Shown here piece after piece: positions 15,027-23,001 of a stretch of DNA of 64,000 nt. A program made the position numbers and the translations under genes. The stretch lies in assembly GCF_014467055.1 (NCBI RefSeq), contig NZ_CP060696.1, forward strand, positions 1,116,001 to 1,180,000, written 5' to 3'. Position 1 is the stretch's first letter. The number at the start of each line of letters is the position of its first letter. Below the pieces are notes generated by a model that saw only the letters and a list, made by a program, of their open reading frames with translations, was not told where the DNA came from and did no database searches. This DNA is from Caproicibacterium amylolyticum. GTDB taxonomy: Bacteria > Bacillota > Clostridia > Oscillospirales > Acutalibacteraceae.

Positions 15027-15542
15027 TTGACGCTGAAAATGCCCCTTTATTCAGTTGACAGGGTTACGCAAATTACACCGAAACTGCTGCACAGCATCGG
15101 CGCAAAGGCAGTCCTGCTGGATGTGGACAACACACTTTCTCCGCCGGAAAGTCAAGTCCCTTTTCCGGGTACCATACAGTGGGTGCAGCGGATGCGCAGC
15201 GAGGGCTTTCAGCTGATTATTCTCTCTAACAATTTCCGCCGCCGTGTGGCTCCCTTTGCAGCGCAGTATGGCCTGCCGTATGTCAGCTTTGCCTTAAAAC
15301 CGCTGCCGGGCGGGTATTTGCGCGCACTGCGCAGGCTGCACGTTTGCCGGCAACAGGCTGTGGTGATTGGGGATCAGGTTTATACCGATATACTGGGTGC
15401 AAATTTGGTTGGGCTAAAGTCCATTTTGATTACACCATGCGTGCAGGAGGACTCTGTGTCTTTCCTTAGAAGAAGGCATGGGGAAGAAGCCATTCGCCGT
15501 GAATTAAAAGAAACCGGACGTCATATCGTGCCAAAGGAGTGA
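15027..15542 (+). CDS. yqeG: YqeG-family HAD phosphatase
   Basis: A 171-residue HAD-superfamily IIIA phosphatase. Motif I is AVLLDVDNTLSPP (nucleophile and acid Asp), motif II the Ser in LIILSNNFRRRV, and motif III/IV KPLPGG followed by VVIGDQVYTDILGANLVG. Phosphatidylglycerophosphate and other substrates have been proposed for relatives, but the function here is inferred only as phosphatase. I chose TTG 15027 because GAGGAG lies 7 bases upstream; ATG 15039 is an alternative. The stop is 6 bases before aroQ, so they form an operon. Confidence 0.9.
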   Translation: MTLKMPLYSVDRVTQITPKLLHSIGAKAVLLDVDNTLSPPESQVPFPGTIQWVQRMRSEGFQLIILSNNFRRRVAPFAAQYGLPYVSFALKPLPGGYLRALRRLHVCRQQAVVIGDQVYTDILGANLVGLKSILITPCVQEDSVSFLRRRHGEEAIRRELKETGRHIVPKE

Positions 15543-15548
15543 CTGACA

Positions 15549-15989
15549 TTGGCAAAGAAAAAAATTCTGCTGCTGCTGGGGCCGAATCTGGACATGGTCG
15601 GCGTGCGTGAGCAGGGCGTTTATGGAACAGAAACAACGGAAAGTATCAATCAGGAAATCCGGGCACTTGCCGAAAAGCTGAATTTTGAGTTGGATATCTA
15701 TCAATCCAACCATGAGGGTGACCTGATTGACAAAATTCACGCGGCGCGCGGTGTTTATGACGGCTGCATTTTAAATGCCGGGGCACTTACACATTACAGT
15801 TACGCGCTGCGGGATGCAATTACCTGCGTGCACGGTGTTCCCTTTATTGAAACGCATATGAGCAACATTCATGCGCGTGAAGAATTCCGCCACACCAGCG
15901 TAATTGCTCCTGTTTGTGCCGGACAGATTTCCGGATTTGGGAAAACAAGCTATTTTCTGGCACTTTATGCTCTACAGGGGTTGCTTTAA
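15549..15989 (+). CDS. aroQ: 3-dehydroquinate dehydratase, type II
   Basis: Converts 3-dehydroquinate to 3-dehydroshikimate in the shikimate pathway. The 146-residue length is typical of the dodecameric type II enzyme. Motifs: LLGPNLDMVGVREQGVYG with the catalytic Arg/Tyr loop, YQSNHEGDLIDKIH, LNAGALTHYSYALRDAI and PFIETHMSNIHAREEFRHTS with the catalytic His. The usual LN-G start of the first motif is LLG here. The TTG start has AAAGGAG 9 bases upstream. It follows yqeG after 6 bases. Confidence 0.95.
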   Translation: MAKKKILLLLGPNLDMVGVREQGVYGTETTESINQEIRALAEKLNFELDIYQSNHEGDLIDKIHAARGVYDGCILNAGALTHYSYALRDAITCVHGVPFIETHMSNIHAREEFRHTSVIAPVCAGQISGFGKTSYFLALYALQGLL

Positions 15990-16010
15990 TCCCGTTTTTT
16001 TTGAAACGGC

Positions 16011-16039
16011 TTGAAATTCTGCCGAAAATAAGATACACT
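16011..16039 (+). promoter_or_regulatory. Promoter of efp
   Basis: TTGAAA, 17-bp spacer, TACACT, 48 bases before the efp start. Confidence 0.65.
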
Positions 16040-16086
16040 ATTCCTAAGTATGATTTTGTTATTTATTTGAATTGGAGGATACACGA

Positions 16087-16644
16087 ATGATCTCTGCAGG
16101 TGATTTCAGAAACGGCGTGACCTTTGACATGGATGGTCAGGTTGTTTCCATTATCGAATTCCAGCATGTAAAGCCGGGCAAGGGTGCCGCTTTTGTGCGC
16201 ACAAAAATCCGCAACGTAATTACCGGTGCTGTAACGGAGCGTACTTTTAACCCGAATGATAAATATCCGGTCGCTTATATTGAGCGCAAGGACATGCAGT
16301 ACCTTTATAATGACGGCGACCTTTACTACTTTATGGATTCCGAAACTTTCGAGCAGATTCCGATTAACAAGAGCGTGCTCGGCGACAGCTTCAAGTTTGT
16401 AAAAGAAAATATGGACTGCAAGGTCCTGTCCTACAAGGGCAATGTTTTCGGCATTGAGCCGCCGAACTTTGTTGAACTGCAGATCACCAAGACCGACCCC
16501 GGCTTTAAGGGCGACACTGCTACAAACGCAACCAAGCCTGCTACACTGGAAACCGGCGCTGAAATTAAGGTTCCGCTGTTCATCAATGAGGGAGAAGTTA
16601 TCCGCATTGATACACGCACAGGTGAATATATGGAGCGTGCCTGA
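16087..16644 (+). CDS. efp: Elongation factor P
   Basis: Relieves ribosome stalling at consecutive prolines by entering near the E site. The 185-residue product has the three beta-barrel domains of EF-P: an N-terminal KOW-like domain with [17 protein letters not shown], where the Lys of PGKG is the position modified in many bacteria, and a C-terminal OB domain ending [19 protein letters not shown]. The ATG has GGAGG 9 bases upstream. In many relatives a peptidase gene separates aroQ and efp; here they are about 100 bases apart with an efp promoter between. Confidence 0.97.
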   Translation: MISAGDFRNGVTFDMDGQVVSIIEFQHVKPGKGAAFVRTKIRNVITGAVTERTFNPNDKYPVAYIERKDMQYLYNDGDLYYFMDSETFEQIPINKSVLGDSFKFVKENMDCKVLSYKGNVFGIEPPNFVELQITKTDPGFKGDTATNATKPATLETGAEIKVPLFINEGEVIRIDTRTGEYMERA

Positions 16645-16659
16645 GTCATACTTGCTTTG

Positions 16660-16692
16660 AACAATTCCGGGTGCAAAAACCCGGAATTGTTT
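16660..16692 (+). terminator. Terminator of efp
   Basis: AACAATTCCGGGT pairs perfectly with ACCCGGAATTGTT around a 6-nt loop. Confidence 0.8.
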
Positions 16693-16733
16693 ATTGTATA
16701 AAAATTAACATGGTCAGAAAAAGGAGGTTTATC

Positions 16734-17198
16734 ATGACAGTCACCGAAAAAGTTTCTTACATCCGCGGTTTGGCCGAAGGGTTGGAGCTGGACGAGAACA
16801 AAAAAGAAGTGAAAGTCATCAATGCCATTATTGACCTGCTCGAGGACCTTTCTCAGTCTGTAACAGACGTTGAGGATGTTGTTTCCGACGTAGAGGGTCA
16901 GTTGGACGAGGTGGATGAGGACCTGGGTTCTCTGGAACGCTTTGTTTATGACATCGATGATGAAGATGAGGACGACGACGGCTGCGGCTGTGGCTGCGAA
17001 GACGACGATGAGGACGAGTACTACGAAGTGACCTGCCCGAACTGTCACGAAACCATTTGCCTTTCTCAGGACATTGTGGAAGATGGCCAGATGGAGTGCC
17101 CGAACTGCGGCGAAGTGCTTGAATTTGACTTGGTCGATGAAGATGAAGACGACGATGCATGCAGCTGCGGCTGTACACACGACGACGAAAAGGAATAA
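16734..17198 (+). CDS. CD1247-type acidic zinc-ribbon protein
   Basis: A 154-residue, strongly acidic protein. The N-terminus VSYIRGLAEGLELDENKKEV, then IIDLLEDLSQSVTDVEDVV as a coiled helix, matches the CD1247 N-terminal domain family of Clostridia. A Cys-rich acidic spacer (GCGCGCEDDDEDE) precedes a zinc ribbon, CPNC-x17-18-CPNC, and a second acidic Cys cluster (ACSCGC). Function unknown; a protein- or rubredoxin-like metal-binding role is only a guess. ATG 16734 has AGGAGG 6 bases upstream. It has terminators on both sides. Confidence 0.8.
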   Translation: MTVTEKVSYIRGLAEGLELDENKKEVKVINAIIDLLEDLSQSVTDVEDVVSDVEGQLDEVDEDLGSLERFVYDIDDEDEDDDGCGCGCEDDDEDEYYEVTCPNCHETICLSQDIVEDGQMECPNCGEVLEFDLVDEDEDDDACSCGCTHDDEKE

Positions 17199-17216
17199 AA
17201 TAACTTTTCTTTACGG

Positions 17217-17306
17217 AAAAATGCTTGCAGGGCTTGCGCAGCCTGCGGGCATTTTTTGTTTTTTATTGAAAACAAAAAACTGTTGACTGCGCTGTCAACA
17301 GTTTTG
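17217..17306 (+). terminator. Tandem terminators after the CD1247-type gene
   Basis: First hairpin 17217-17256 (AAAATGC...GCATTTTTT with TGCAGG/CCTGCG), second 17276-17306 (AAACTGTTGAC/GTCAACAGTTT), each with T-runs. Confidence 0.8.
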
Positions 17307-17358
17307 CAGGAATAGAATTTAGAATTTTGTGTAAAACAAACGGGAAAGTTGGTTTTGC

Positions 17359-17387
17359 TTGACAGTATGTCAATCCAGTTGTATAAT
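17359..17387 (+). promoter_or_regulatory. Consensus promoter with palindrome before the Crp/Fnr gene
   Basis: TTGACA (17359-17364), 17-bp spacer, TATAAT (17382-17387). The -35 is the left arm of the perfect palindrome TTGACA-GTA-TGTCAA (17359-17373), a likely autoregulatory site. Confidence 0.8.
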
Positions 17388-17433
17388 TTTTAACAGATAT
17401 ATTGTCTTAAATAATACAGTTTAGGGGTAGAAA

Positions 17434-18126
17434 ATGCGTGAACTGAAAAAAGAAGAGTCCTTTTTCAGAATGATGCAGGAGCTTCCGCTTTTTGCGGGTA
17501 TTTCCCGGCAAACAGCAGAGTTTGCTTTTCATGATGAATCGTGTCACTGCAGCGCATTTTTGGCTGGTGAAGCACTTCCACCGGGACGGCGGGTCGGTTT
17601 GGTTTGCGCCGGTGAAGTTCGGGCTTTTAAGCGCACCGCAGGCGGGGGAGAAGTGCTGCTGAACACATTTCGGCAAGGCGGTGTGTTTGGCCTTGCCGGT
17701 GCGTTTCTGATGGACAGTGTGCCGCTTTCCCTACTGCGTGCAAAACGTGCCTCGGTCGTTCTGTTTTTGGAGTTGCCGCTCCTGCGCAGACTTTTTGCGG
17801 CAGATGCACAGACGGCGGAAAATTACATTGCTTATCTTTCCGGCCGGGTGGAGTTTCTGACGCAGCGCATCAGTGTTTCTTCCGGCGGCACAGCAGAACA
17901 GCGGCTGGCATCGTGGCTGCTCTCGCAGCCGGATGACAACGGAAGTGTATGCCTGCCGTGCAGTGTGGCAAACCTTTCCGGCTTGCTGGGCATCAGCCGT
18001 GCTTCCTTGTACCGTGTGCTGGAAAATCTGCAGCAGGCGGATATCATTGCACAGCACGGGCGAACAGTTTTGCTGAAAAACCGTGGCAAACTTTCTGATT
18101 TCGCAGGGCATTCAGATGAAATATAA
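17434..18126 (+). CDS. Crp/Fnr-family transcriptional regulator
   Basis: A 230-residue regulator with an N-terminal cyclic-nucleotide-binding fold (residues about 20-130, with [23 protein letters not shown] and [14 protein letters not shown]) and a C-terminal winged helix ([23 protein letters not shown], 175-205). The Cys residues Cys39 and Cys41 in SCHCSAF are not an obvious Fnr cluster, so the effector is open. It precedes an ABC importer on the same strand by 61 bases and probably controls it; a palindrome over its own promoter suggests autoregulation. Confidence 0.88.
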   Translation: MRELKKEESFFRMMQELPLFAGISRQTAEFAFHDESCHCSAFLAGEALPPGRRVGLVCAGEVRAFKRTAGGGEVLLNTFRQGGVFGLAGAFLMDSVPLSLLRAKRASVVLFLELPLLRRLFAADAQTAENYIAYLSGRVEFLTQRISVSSGGTAEQRLASWLLSQPDDNGSVCLPCSVANLSGLLGISRASLYRVLENLQQADIIAQHGRTVLLKNRGKLSDFAGHSDEI

Positions 18127-18187
18127 GCCGCTTTCCAATCGGAATCGGTTTTATATATGATTTTATTGAGAGAAGGATTATACAACT

Positions 18188-19243
18188 ATGCAGTTAAAAA
18201 AACGTGTTTCAGCTTTAGCCCTTGCTGTGGTTTTGGCGTTGTCCGCAACAGCCTGCTCCGGCACCGGCTCTTCTTCTACAGGCTCTTCGGCAGCGGAAAG
18301 CGCTTCCTCCGCGGCTTCTTCTGCTGCTTCCTCTGCGGCAACAACAGAAAAGACAACGATCAAAGTGGGTACGCTGAAAGGGCCAACCGGACTTGGCATG
18401 CTCAAAATGATGCAGGACGCAGACGCAAAAACAACAACCAATGACTATAAATTTGCCTTGGATACAGCACCAACGGCGGCAGTTGCAAAGCTGACTTCCG
18501 GCGAAGTGGACATGGCTGGTCTGCCTACAAATCTAGCGGCTTCCCTTTACAAAAAAACCAACGGCAAAATGCAGCTGCTGGAGATTAATACACTCGGCGT
18601 TCTGTCCATTGTAACCAACGGCGAAACAATCACTTCTATTAAGGACTTGAAGGGTAAAAAAATTGTTTCTTCCGGCAAAGGTTCTGTGCCGGAGTATGCA
18701 TTCAATTACATTCTGAAGCAGAACGGACTGAACCCAGAAAAAGATGTTCAGGTAGAATATGCTTCCGAGCATGCCGCAGCGATGACAAAGCTGGTTTCTG
18801 GTCAGGTGAAGATTGCCGTTCTGCCGGAGCCGTTTGTAACGCAGACACTTGCAAAGTGCAAAACCGCGAAAATTGCGCTGAACATGACGGATGAATGGAG
18901 CAAGGTTGTCAAGGACGGCAGCGTTTTGACAATGGGCTGCATGGTTGTGCGCAAAGATTTTGCGGAAAAGCACAAGGATGCAGTGAATCAGTTCCTTGCG
19001 GACTATAAGGCAAGCTCCGAGTACGCAAATCAAAACGCAGAAGCAACCGGCAAACTGGCTGAAAAGTACCTTGGCATGCCTGCGGCCGTTGCAGCAAAGG
19101 CTATCCCGAATTGCAGCCTTACGTTTATGGATGGCGATGAGATGAAAGCAAAAGTGCAGCCGTTCTTTAAAATTATGTATCAGGAAAACCCGCAATCTAT
19201 AGGAGGAAAGCTGCCGGATGACGGTATTTACTATCAGAAGTAA
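18188..19243 (+). CDS. ABC transporter substrate-binding lipoprotein (NMT1/SsuA-like)
   Basis: A 351-residue extracytoplasmic lipoprotein. The signal peptide ends in the lipobox LSATAC, followed by a Ser/Ala-rich tether of about 35 residues. The mature part begins IKVGTLKGPTGLGMLKMM and contains ALDTAPTAAVAKLTSGEVDMAGLP and KIAVLPEPFVTQTL, typical of COG0715 binding proteins (nitrate, sulfonate, taurine, pyrimidine precursors). The substrate cannot be named. The ATG follows GAAGGATTATACAACT. The 3' end overlaps the permease by 26 bases. Confidence 0.88.
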   Translation: MQLKKRVSALALAVVLALSATACSGTGSSSTGSSAAESASSAASSAASSAATTEKTTIKVGTLKGPTGLGMLKMMQDADAKTTTNDYKFALDTAPTAAVAKLTSGEVDMAGLPTNLAASLYKKTNGKMQLLEINTLGVLSIVTNGETITSIKDLKGKKIVSSGKGSVPEYAFNYILKQNGLNPEKDVQVEYASEHAAAMTKLVSGQVKIAVLPEPFVTQTLAKCKTAKIALNMTDEWSKVVKDGSVLTMGCMVVRKDFAEKHKDAVNQFLADYKASSEYANQNAEATGKLAEKYLGMPAAVAAKAIPNCSLTFMDGDEMKAKVQPFFKIMYQENPQSIGGKLPDDGIYYQK

Positions 19244-20021
19244 AAAACAGAAACCGGTAAAATATTTCGGCAGAATTTCGCGGTGGGTGTTTTCTGCGGC
19301 GGTATGGCTGATTTTATGGCAGATTGCCGCTGCTGCAGTGCAGGAGGAGATACTCTTAGTGTCTCCTTTTTCTGTTCTGTGCAGACTGGGGGAACTTGCC
19401 CGCACAGAGGAATTCTGGTTGACGATTACAGGCAGTATGCTGCGGATTCTGCTTGGTTTTGTGATTGCCCTGATTACGGGAACACTGCTTGCTGTGGCAA
19501 CCAGCCGCAGCAAGCTTTGCTACACACTGTTTTATCCGATTGTCAGCATTATTAAGGCAACGCCGGTTGCTTCCTTTATTATTTTGGCAATGGTTTGGCT
19601 GACTTCTGCGAAAATCCCCGTTTTTACGGCATCCTTAATTGTTCTGCCGCTTTTTTGGCAGAATGTTTCCAACGGAATTGCAGAGACGGACAAAAACTTA
19701 TTGGAAATGGCACAGGTTTATCATTTCGGCAAGCTGCGTACACTGGTCAAAATTTATGTGCCGTCCGTTTTGCCGTACTTTTCCGCCGCTTGTGATATCG
19801 GCATTGGTATGGCGTGGAAAGCCGGTGTGGCGGCGGAAGTTTTGGCGAACACCTCTCTTTCCATTGGCGGGAATCTCTACAATGCAAAAATTTACTTGGA
19901 AACGCCGGATTTGTTTGCATGGACGGCAGCAATTATTGTACTCAGCATTGCACTTGAAAAGGGACTGGGCCGCCTGATGCGCTGGGCAATCCGCAGGCTG
20001 AGCGCGGGAGGATGTCAATGA
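19218..20021 (+). CDS. ABC transporter permease (SsuC/TauC-like)
   Basis: A 267-residue integral membrane protein with about six hydrophobic segments. The coupling (EAA-type) loop is EMAQVYHFGKLRTLVKIYVP (about residues 160-179), which contacts the ATPase. PIVSIIKATPVASFIILAMVW is typical of the sulfonate/nitrate permease branch. The ATG lies inside the binding-protein gene, preceded by GGAGG at 11 bases. The stop overlaps the ATPase start in ATGA, implying coupled translation. Confidence 0.9.
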   Translation: MTVFTIRSKKQKPVKYFGRISRWVFSAAVWLILWQIAAAAVQEEILLVSPFSVLCRLGELARTEEFWLTITGSMLRILLGFVIALITGTLLAVATSRSKLCYTLFYPIVSIIKATPVASFIILAMVWLTSAKIPVFTASLIVLPLFWQNVSNGIAETDKNLLEMAQVYHFGKLRTLVKIYVPSVLPYFSAACDIGIGMAWKAGVAAEVLANTSLSIGGNLYNAKIYLETPDLFAWTAAIIVLSIALEKGLGRLMRWAIRRLSAGGCQ

Positions 20022-20632
20022 AAGTGGAATTACAGAATGTCTGCTTTGCTTATGCCGAAAACAGACGGATTTTGGAACATTTCAGTCTTTCCTTCCCGGA
20101 AAGGGGAACAGTCTGCCTGCTGGGACGTTCCGGCTGTGGCAAAACAACACTGCTGCGTTTGCTTGCCGGTCTGGAAGTGCCGCAGTCCGGTTGTGTGCTG
20201 CGTCCTGCCAAAACGGCTGTTGTATTTCAGGAGGATCGCCTGCTGCCGTGGGCAACTGCACGCAGCAATGTTGCAGCTGTGCTGCCAGCAGAAAAGAAAG
20301 AAGCGCTGCGGCAGGCTGGGGAATGGCTGCAAAAGCTCGGCTTGGCAGGCAGCGAAGACGTATTGCCGGGGAAATTATCAGGCGGCATGCGTCAGCGGGT
20401 CGCTTTGGCGCGGGCGCTGGCTTTCAAACCGGAACTGCTGCTGCTGGATGAGCCATTCCACGCACTGGATGCAGAAACGCGTGCAGCTTGCACACAAGTG
20501 TTAAAAGAAGAAGGCACACAAAAACTGACCATACTGGTCACACACAATCTGGAAGAAGCCAAAATACTTTCCGACTGTACTTACTGTCTGCAAGGGTCAC
20601 CGCTGCAGGTTTTGCCGCAGTTGGAAGTGTAA
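20018..20632 (+). CDS. ABC transporter ATP-binding protein (SsuB/TauB-like)
   Basis: A 204-residue ATPase with Walker A GRSGCGKTTLL, Q-loop VVFQEDRLLPW, signature LSGGMRQRVALARAL, Walker B LLLLDEPFHALDAE and switch His in ILVTHNLEEA. It is shorter than most relatives (about 240-260) because it ends soon after the H-loop. I chose ATG 20018 (GGGAGG 6 bases upstream) rather than ATG 20012, which would leave no spacing. Last gene of the importer operon, followed by a terminator. Confidence 0.92.
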   Translation: MKVELQNVCFAYAENRRILEHFSLSFPERGTVCLLGRSGCGKTTLLRLLAGLEVPQSGCVLRPAKTAVVFQEDRLLPWATARSNVAAVLPAEKKEALRQAGEWLQKLGLAGSEDVLPGKLSGGMRQRVALARALAFKPELLLLDEPFHALDAETRAACTQVLKEEGTQKLTILVTHNLEEAKILSDCTYCLQGSPLQVLPQLEV

Positions 20633-20672
20633 GTCTTTTTGTTTAGAAACTTCGTAAATGCAATACAATTAG

Positions 20673-20713
20673 GTTCCGCCCAAATGGCCTTCTGCCTATG
20701 GGCGGAATTTTTA
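20673..20713 (+). terminator. Terminator of the ABC importer operon
   Basis: TTCCGCCCA / TGGGCGGAA stem with a 16-nt loop and T-run. Confidence 0.85.
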
Positions 20714-20715
20714 TG

Positions 20716-20744
20716 TTTGCTTTGATAAGCAAATGTGCTATAAT
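20716..20744 (+). promoter_or_regulatory. Promoter of the leader RNA / CapD-like gene
   Basis: TTTGCT, 17-bp spacer ending in extended TGC, TATAAT (20739-20744). Confidence 0.7.
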
Positions 20745-20751
20745 ACATTGG

Positions 20752-20885
20752 TTAGAGCAATGTTCATAGTTACTGATGCAAGGTCAGGACCCTGAGTTTG
20801 CAGCCCACCTTTTCCAGAGGCAGGCACCTTTTTATCCCCTTTCCTATGCTGCTAAGTTTAAAACCGTAGGGCTGCGGTTGTTTTC
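20752..20885 (+). ncRNA. Candidate structured leader or small RNA
   Basis: About 130 nt begin 7 bases after the -10. TTAG (20752-20755), AGC (20756-20758) and ATAG (20766-20769) can pair with CTAA (20852-20855), GCT (20848-20850) and CTAT (20844-20847), closing the element. Inside is a hairpin with TGCAA/TTGCA (20777-20781 with 20798-20802) and TCAG/CTGA (20784-20787 with 20792-20795). A pyrimidine-rich single strand follows, then terminator AAAACCG...CGGTTGTTTT (20859-20885). No Rfam family was recognised. It could be a riboswitch-type attenuator for the downstream gene or a free RNA (6S RNA should be checked). Confidence 0.45.
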
Positions 20886-20972
20886 TATGAAAACGACGAA
20901 AAGCAGTTTTCTAACAATTTTGTGGGGATTGCTTTAAATTGCGAAGATACCGCATACATGGGAGATTTGAAA

Positions 20973-22904
20973 ATGAAGAAAACAAACCGGATTTTCCGAA
21001 ATATATCGCTGAAAAGCCTGGTTCCGCAGCTTGTTGTGGACTGCCTGAGTGTTTTTTTAGGTTATTGGCTTGCGTTTGTACTGCGCTTTGACACTTTTAA
21101 TTTCGATTATTACCAGCGGGAAACGTTCAATTTTTGGATTCCGTGGCTGATCCTTATCCATCTTGTCTGTTTCTTTGTGGCACGTTTTTACAATACCCGA
21201 TGGGAATACTGCAGTATCGATGAAATATTCCAAATCTTTTTGGGCTCTACCGTTGCAGCAGCTATCTGCTTTTTGCTGGTGCACTATGGCAGTGCATTTT
21301 TCTACGTCAGCAAGTTTTGGCGCGGTGTTTATGTGATTGCGTACGTGCTGATTTTCGGCTTTGTGTGCATTACGCGCATCAGCGTACGTTTTGCTTATCG
21401 CCTGCGGCGTTCTCACCTCGCTGGGCGGATGTCTGACGAATTCAAGCGTGTAATGATTGTCGGTGCGGGCGAAATGGGCTCCATGCTGATTAAGGACATG
21501 AAAAATGCGCCGGAAAGCAAGGGCGTACCGGTTGTTGCAATCGACGATGACCCCAAAAAACGCGGCACCCGCATTAATGGTGTGAAAATTATTGGCGGCA
21601 GAAATCAGATTCCCCGCATTGCGGCGCGCTATAATATTGACGAAATCCTACTGGCTATGTCGGCGGTTTCCATGCCGGACAAGCAGGATATCATGCATAT
21701 CTGCGCTTCCACAGGCTGTGAATTAAAAACAATTCCTGCTTTGTATGAAATTGTTGAGGGCAGTCCCGCGAGCATGCAGGTGCATGACGTGGACATTACC
21801 GACCTGCTCGGACGTGACGAAATCCGTCTGAACACAGAGGAAATCAGCGGCTATCTGCAGGGCAAAACCATTATGGTAACGGGCGGCGGCGGTTCTATCG
21901 GCAGTGAACTGTGTCGGCAGATTGCGCATTTCAAACCGAAAAAGATTGTTGTATTCGATATTTATGAAAACAACGCTTATGATCTGCAGAACGAAATGAA
22001 AATTCGCTATGGCGGTGATTTGGACCTCGAGGTCATTATCGGCTCTGTGCGTGACCGCGCACGTGTGGAGCACGTTATGCGTGTATACAAGCCGGATGTT
22101 CTGTTCCACGCTGCAGCACATAAGCATGTTCCGCTGATGGAGCTGAGCCCGGGCGAAGCAGTCAAGAATAATGTGTTTGGTACATGGAATGTTGCGCAGG
22201 CGTGCGATAAGTACGGTGTAAAGCGCATGGTACTGATTTCTACGGATAAAGCAGTCAATCCGACAAATATTATGGGTGCAACAAAACGTATCTGCGAGTT
22301 GGTTATTCAGTACATGAGCCGCCACAGCAGCCACACGGAGTATGTTGCCGTGCGTTTTGGCAATGTGCTGGGCAGCAGCGGCAGCGTAATTCCGCTATTT
22401 AAGCGGCAGATCGCTGCAGGCGGCCCGGTAACTGTTACCCATCCGGATATCATTCGCTACTTCATGACGATTCCGGAAGCGGCGCGTCTGGTCATTCAGG
22501 CCGGCGGTATGGCACACGGCGGCGAGATTTTCGTACTGGACATGGGACAGCCGGTTAAGATTGTTGACTTGGCACGCAACCTGATTCGTCTTTCCGGTTA
22601 TGAGCCGGATGTAGATATCAAGATTGAGTTTACTGGCCTGCGTCCGGGTGAAAAGCTGTATGAAGAGCTGCTTCTGGATGCAGAGGGCAAATGCGAAAAA
22701 ACAGACCACGATTTGATTTACATCGGTTCTCCGATTCAGTTTAATGAAGCAAGTTTCTTGACGGATTTAGAAGAACTGCGCGGCGTTGCCGGTGTGGATA
22801 ACACCGCAATGGTTGCGATTGTACATCGTTTGGTGCCAACTTACTCCGGCCATGCAGACAAAACGGATTTGCTGGCGGCGGAAGCTGACAAAGAAGGCGT
22901 CTAA
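20973..22904 (+). CDS. CapD/EpsC-type nucleotide-sugar dehydratase/epimerase, membrane anchored
   Basis: A 643-residue polysaccharide biosynthesis protein, probably a UDP-sugar 4,6-dehydratase or epimerase. Four N-terminal hydrophobic segments (about residues 15-140) are followed by a Rossmann CoA-binding-like domain (VMIVGAGEMGSMLIKD) and a second NAD-binding SDR domain beginning MVTGGGGSIGSELCRQIA. The active site STDKAVNPTNIMGATKR has Met in place of the usual Tyr, as is normal for this family. RFGNVLGSSGSVIPLFKRQI is another landmark. I chose ATG 20973, with GGGAG 9 bases upstream. A structured leader with terminator precedes it. Confidence 0.93.
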   Translation: MKKTNRIFRNISLKSLVPQLVVDCLSVFLGYWLAFVLRFDTFNFDYYQRETFNFWIPWLILIHLVCFFVARFYNTRWEYCSIDEIFQIFLGSTVAAAICFLLVHYGSAFFYVSKFWRGVYVIAYVLIFGFVCITRISVRFAYRLRRSHLAGRMSDEFKRVMIVGAGEMGSMLIKDMKNAPESKGVPVVAIDDDPKKRGTRINGVKIIGGRNQIPRIAARYNIDEILLAMSAVSMPDKQDIMHICASTGCELKTIPALYEIVEGSPASMQVHDVDITDLLGRDEIRLNTEEISGYLQGKTIMVTGGGGSIGSELCRQIAHFKPKKIVVFDIYENNAYDLQNEMKIRYGGDLDLEVIIGSVRDRARVEHVMRVYKPDVLFHAAAHKHVPLMELSPGEAVKNNVFGTWNVAQACDKYGVKRMVLISTDKAVNPTNIMGATKRICELVIQYMSRHSSHTEYVAVRFGNVLGSSGSVIPLFKRQIAAGGPVTVTHPDIIRYFMTIPEAARLVIQAGGMAHGGEIFVLDMGQPVKIVDLARNLIRLSGYEPDVDIKIEFTGLRPGEKLYEELLLDAEGKCEKTDHDLIYIGSPIQFNEASFLTDLEELRGVAGVDNTAMVAIVHRLVPTYSGHADKTDLLAAEADKEGV

Positions 22905-22909
22905 AAACG

Positions 22910-22951
22910 AAAGGACTTTCGGAAAGCTGTAGGCTTTTCGAAGGTCCTTTT
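22910..22951 (+). terminator. Terminator of the CapD-like gene
   Basis: AAAGGAC...GTCCTTTT outer stem with GAAAGC/GCTTTTC inner pairing. Confidence 0.8.
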
Positions 22952-23001
22952 CTCATAGTCAAACGCGGTTCTGCATACACTTGGGTAGGAGGGATGCGCC
23001 T

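Noticed and set aside
16976..17190. Asp/Glu and Cys codon repeats (GAC/GAT runs) as a possible DNA repeat array
   Set aside because: They are low-complexity coding sequence of the acidic zinc-ribbon protein, not a tandem repeat or CRISPR.
18533..19513. Minus-strand open frame of 326 codons across the binding-protein and permease genes
   Set aside because: Lies opposite two well-supported genes and shows His/Cys-rich, non-protein-like composition.
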